Both the position numbers and the translations under genes were made by a program. 64,000 nucleotides of DNA, from assembly GCA_003989085.1 (NCBI GenBank), contig RXIV01000005.1:124001-188000 (forward strand), given 5' to 3'. Below the pieces are notes generated by a model. The model was given only the letters and a program-made list of their open reading frames with translations. It was not told the DNA's origin and searched no databases. Below are positions 63,728 through 64,000 of this stretch, one piece after another. Position 1 is the first letter of the stretch. Every line of letters starts with the position of its first letter. This DNA comes from Candidatus Competibacteraceae bacterium (GTDB lineage: Bacteria > Pseudomonadota > Gammaproteobacteria > Competibacterales > Competibacteraceae).

Positions 63728-64000
63728 ATGCCTGAACTTACGATCTACTTCCAGAAACCTGCCGACTGGGCAGATACTATCCATATCCATTATTGGGATG
63801 CGCAACCGGGTGGGCGTGCTTCTGCTTGGCCGGGTGTACCAATGATCGCGGAAAGCAATGACTGGTTCATCTACCGCTTTGAAAGTATTAGCGTGGTCCA
63901 TCTGCTATTTAACGATAACCAGGGCTGCCAAACCAGCGATTTGCAGAGGGATCGGGATGGGTTTTATCGGGACGGTCAATGGTACGACCAGCGCCCGGAC
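63728..64000 (+). CDS. Start of a probable starch-binding protein (CBM26-like), cut by the window edge
   Basis: A plus-strand frame of 91 codons from ATG 63728 with no stop. The product begins MPELTIYFQKPADWADTIHI and contains HYWDAQPGGRASAWPGVPM and FNDNQGCQTSDL, the beta-sandwich pattern of family 26 starch-binding modules (aromatics around W and Y, DNQG turn). Such modules occur on amylases and related glucan enzymes. What follows lies outside the window, so the catalytic activity is unknown. Confidence 0.6.
   Translation, partial: MPELTIYFQKPADWADTIHIHYWDAQPGGRASAWPGVPMIAESNDWFIYRFESISVVHLLFNDNQGCQTSDLQRDRDGFYRDGQWYDQRPD

Overview
The window looks like chromosomal DNA of a GC-rich, facultatively denitrifying gammaproteobacterium. 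Supporting features are a NarGHJI respiratory nitrate reductase with NarK transporters, molybdenum-cofactor genes, a membrane pyrophosphatase, a PPK2 polyphosphate kinase, a YfiQ-type Pat acetyltransferase, an RND pump and many PAS-domain signalling proteins. The mix of nitrate respiration, polyphosphate, pyrophosphate and starch or glycogen functions would suit a Competibacter-like glycogen-accumulating organism. That is inference from gene content, not a phylogenetic placement. No rRNA, tRNA or CRISPR array was seen.

Layout. (1) 1-3.2 kb: an unusual divergent cluster with an NrtR-type degenerate-Nudix regulator facing an operon for a J-domain/pseudokinase-like protein, a von Willebrand A protein and a PurA-like enzyme cut by the window edge. 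Two similar operator-like inverted repeats lie between them. (2) 3.4-7.7 kb: a divergent membrane pyrophosphatase and a membrane-anchored spermidine synthase-like protein. (3) 7.8-21.1 kb: the nitrate respiration island, narK1K2 fusion - narK - narGHJI - moaA, convergent with mobAB. (4) 21.2-24.8 kb: decayed IS1- and IS3-family fragments, then yceI, a LigB/DODA-type dioxygenase and a divergent LysR regulator. (5) 25.4-28.5 kb: an AlaA-type aminotransferase, then a RiPP cassette made of a radical SAM/SPASM maturase and a precursor with seven WYNR motifs behind a Tat-like leader (GrrM/GrrA type). (6) 28.6-34.9 kb: a tripartite RND efflux operon whose permease carries a repeat-containing C-terminal tail. 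(7) 35.1-42.5 kb: a ClC transporter, PPK2, a phosphotransacylase-like enzyme and several secreted or unknown proteins. (8) 42.6-45.1 kb: a thaumatin-like secreted protein and an outer-membrane barrel. (9) 45.2-48.7 kb: a single-chain MmeI-like (type IIL) restriction-modification enzyme with two copies of a 16-bp palindrome upstream. (10) 48.7-63.6 kb: signalling genes: a PAS/GAF/GGDEF/EAL protein, GFA and DUF2145 proteins, Pat followed by a receiver protein, a CheB-CheR-PAS fusion and a hybrid histidine kinase. (11) 63.7 kb to the end: the start of a probable starch-binding protein.

How the parts fit. The nar, moa and mob genes form one functional unit: the transporters bring nitrate in and nitrite out, NarGHI reduces nitrate with quinol electrons, NarJ matures NarG, and MoaA/MobA/MobB contribute to its bis-MGD cofactor. 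The GrrM/GrrA pair probably makes an exported, cyclophane-bearing peptide. The least explained unit is the NrtR/J-protein/vWA/PurA-like cluster at the left edge. A short 5'-leader repeat recurs, in the same orientation relative to the gene, upstream of narK, grrM and the hybrid histidine kinase.
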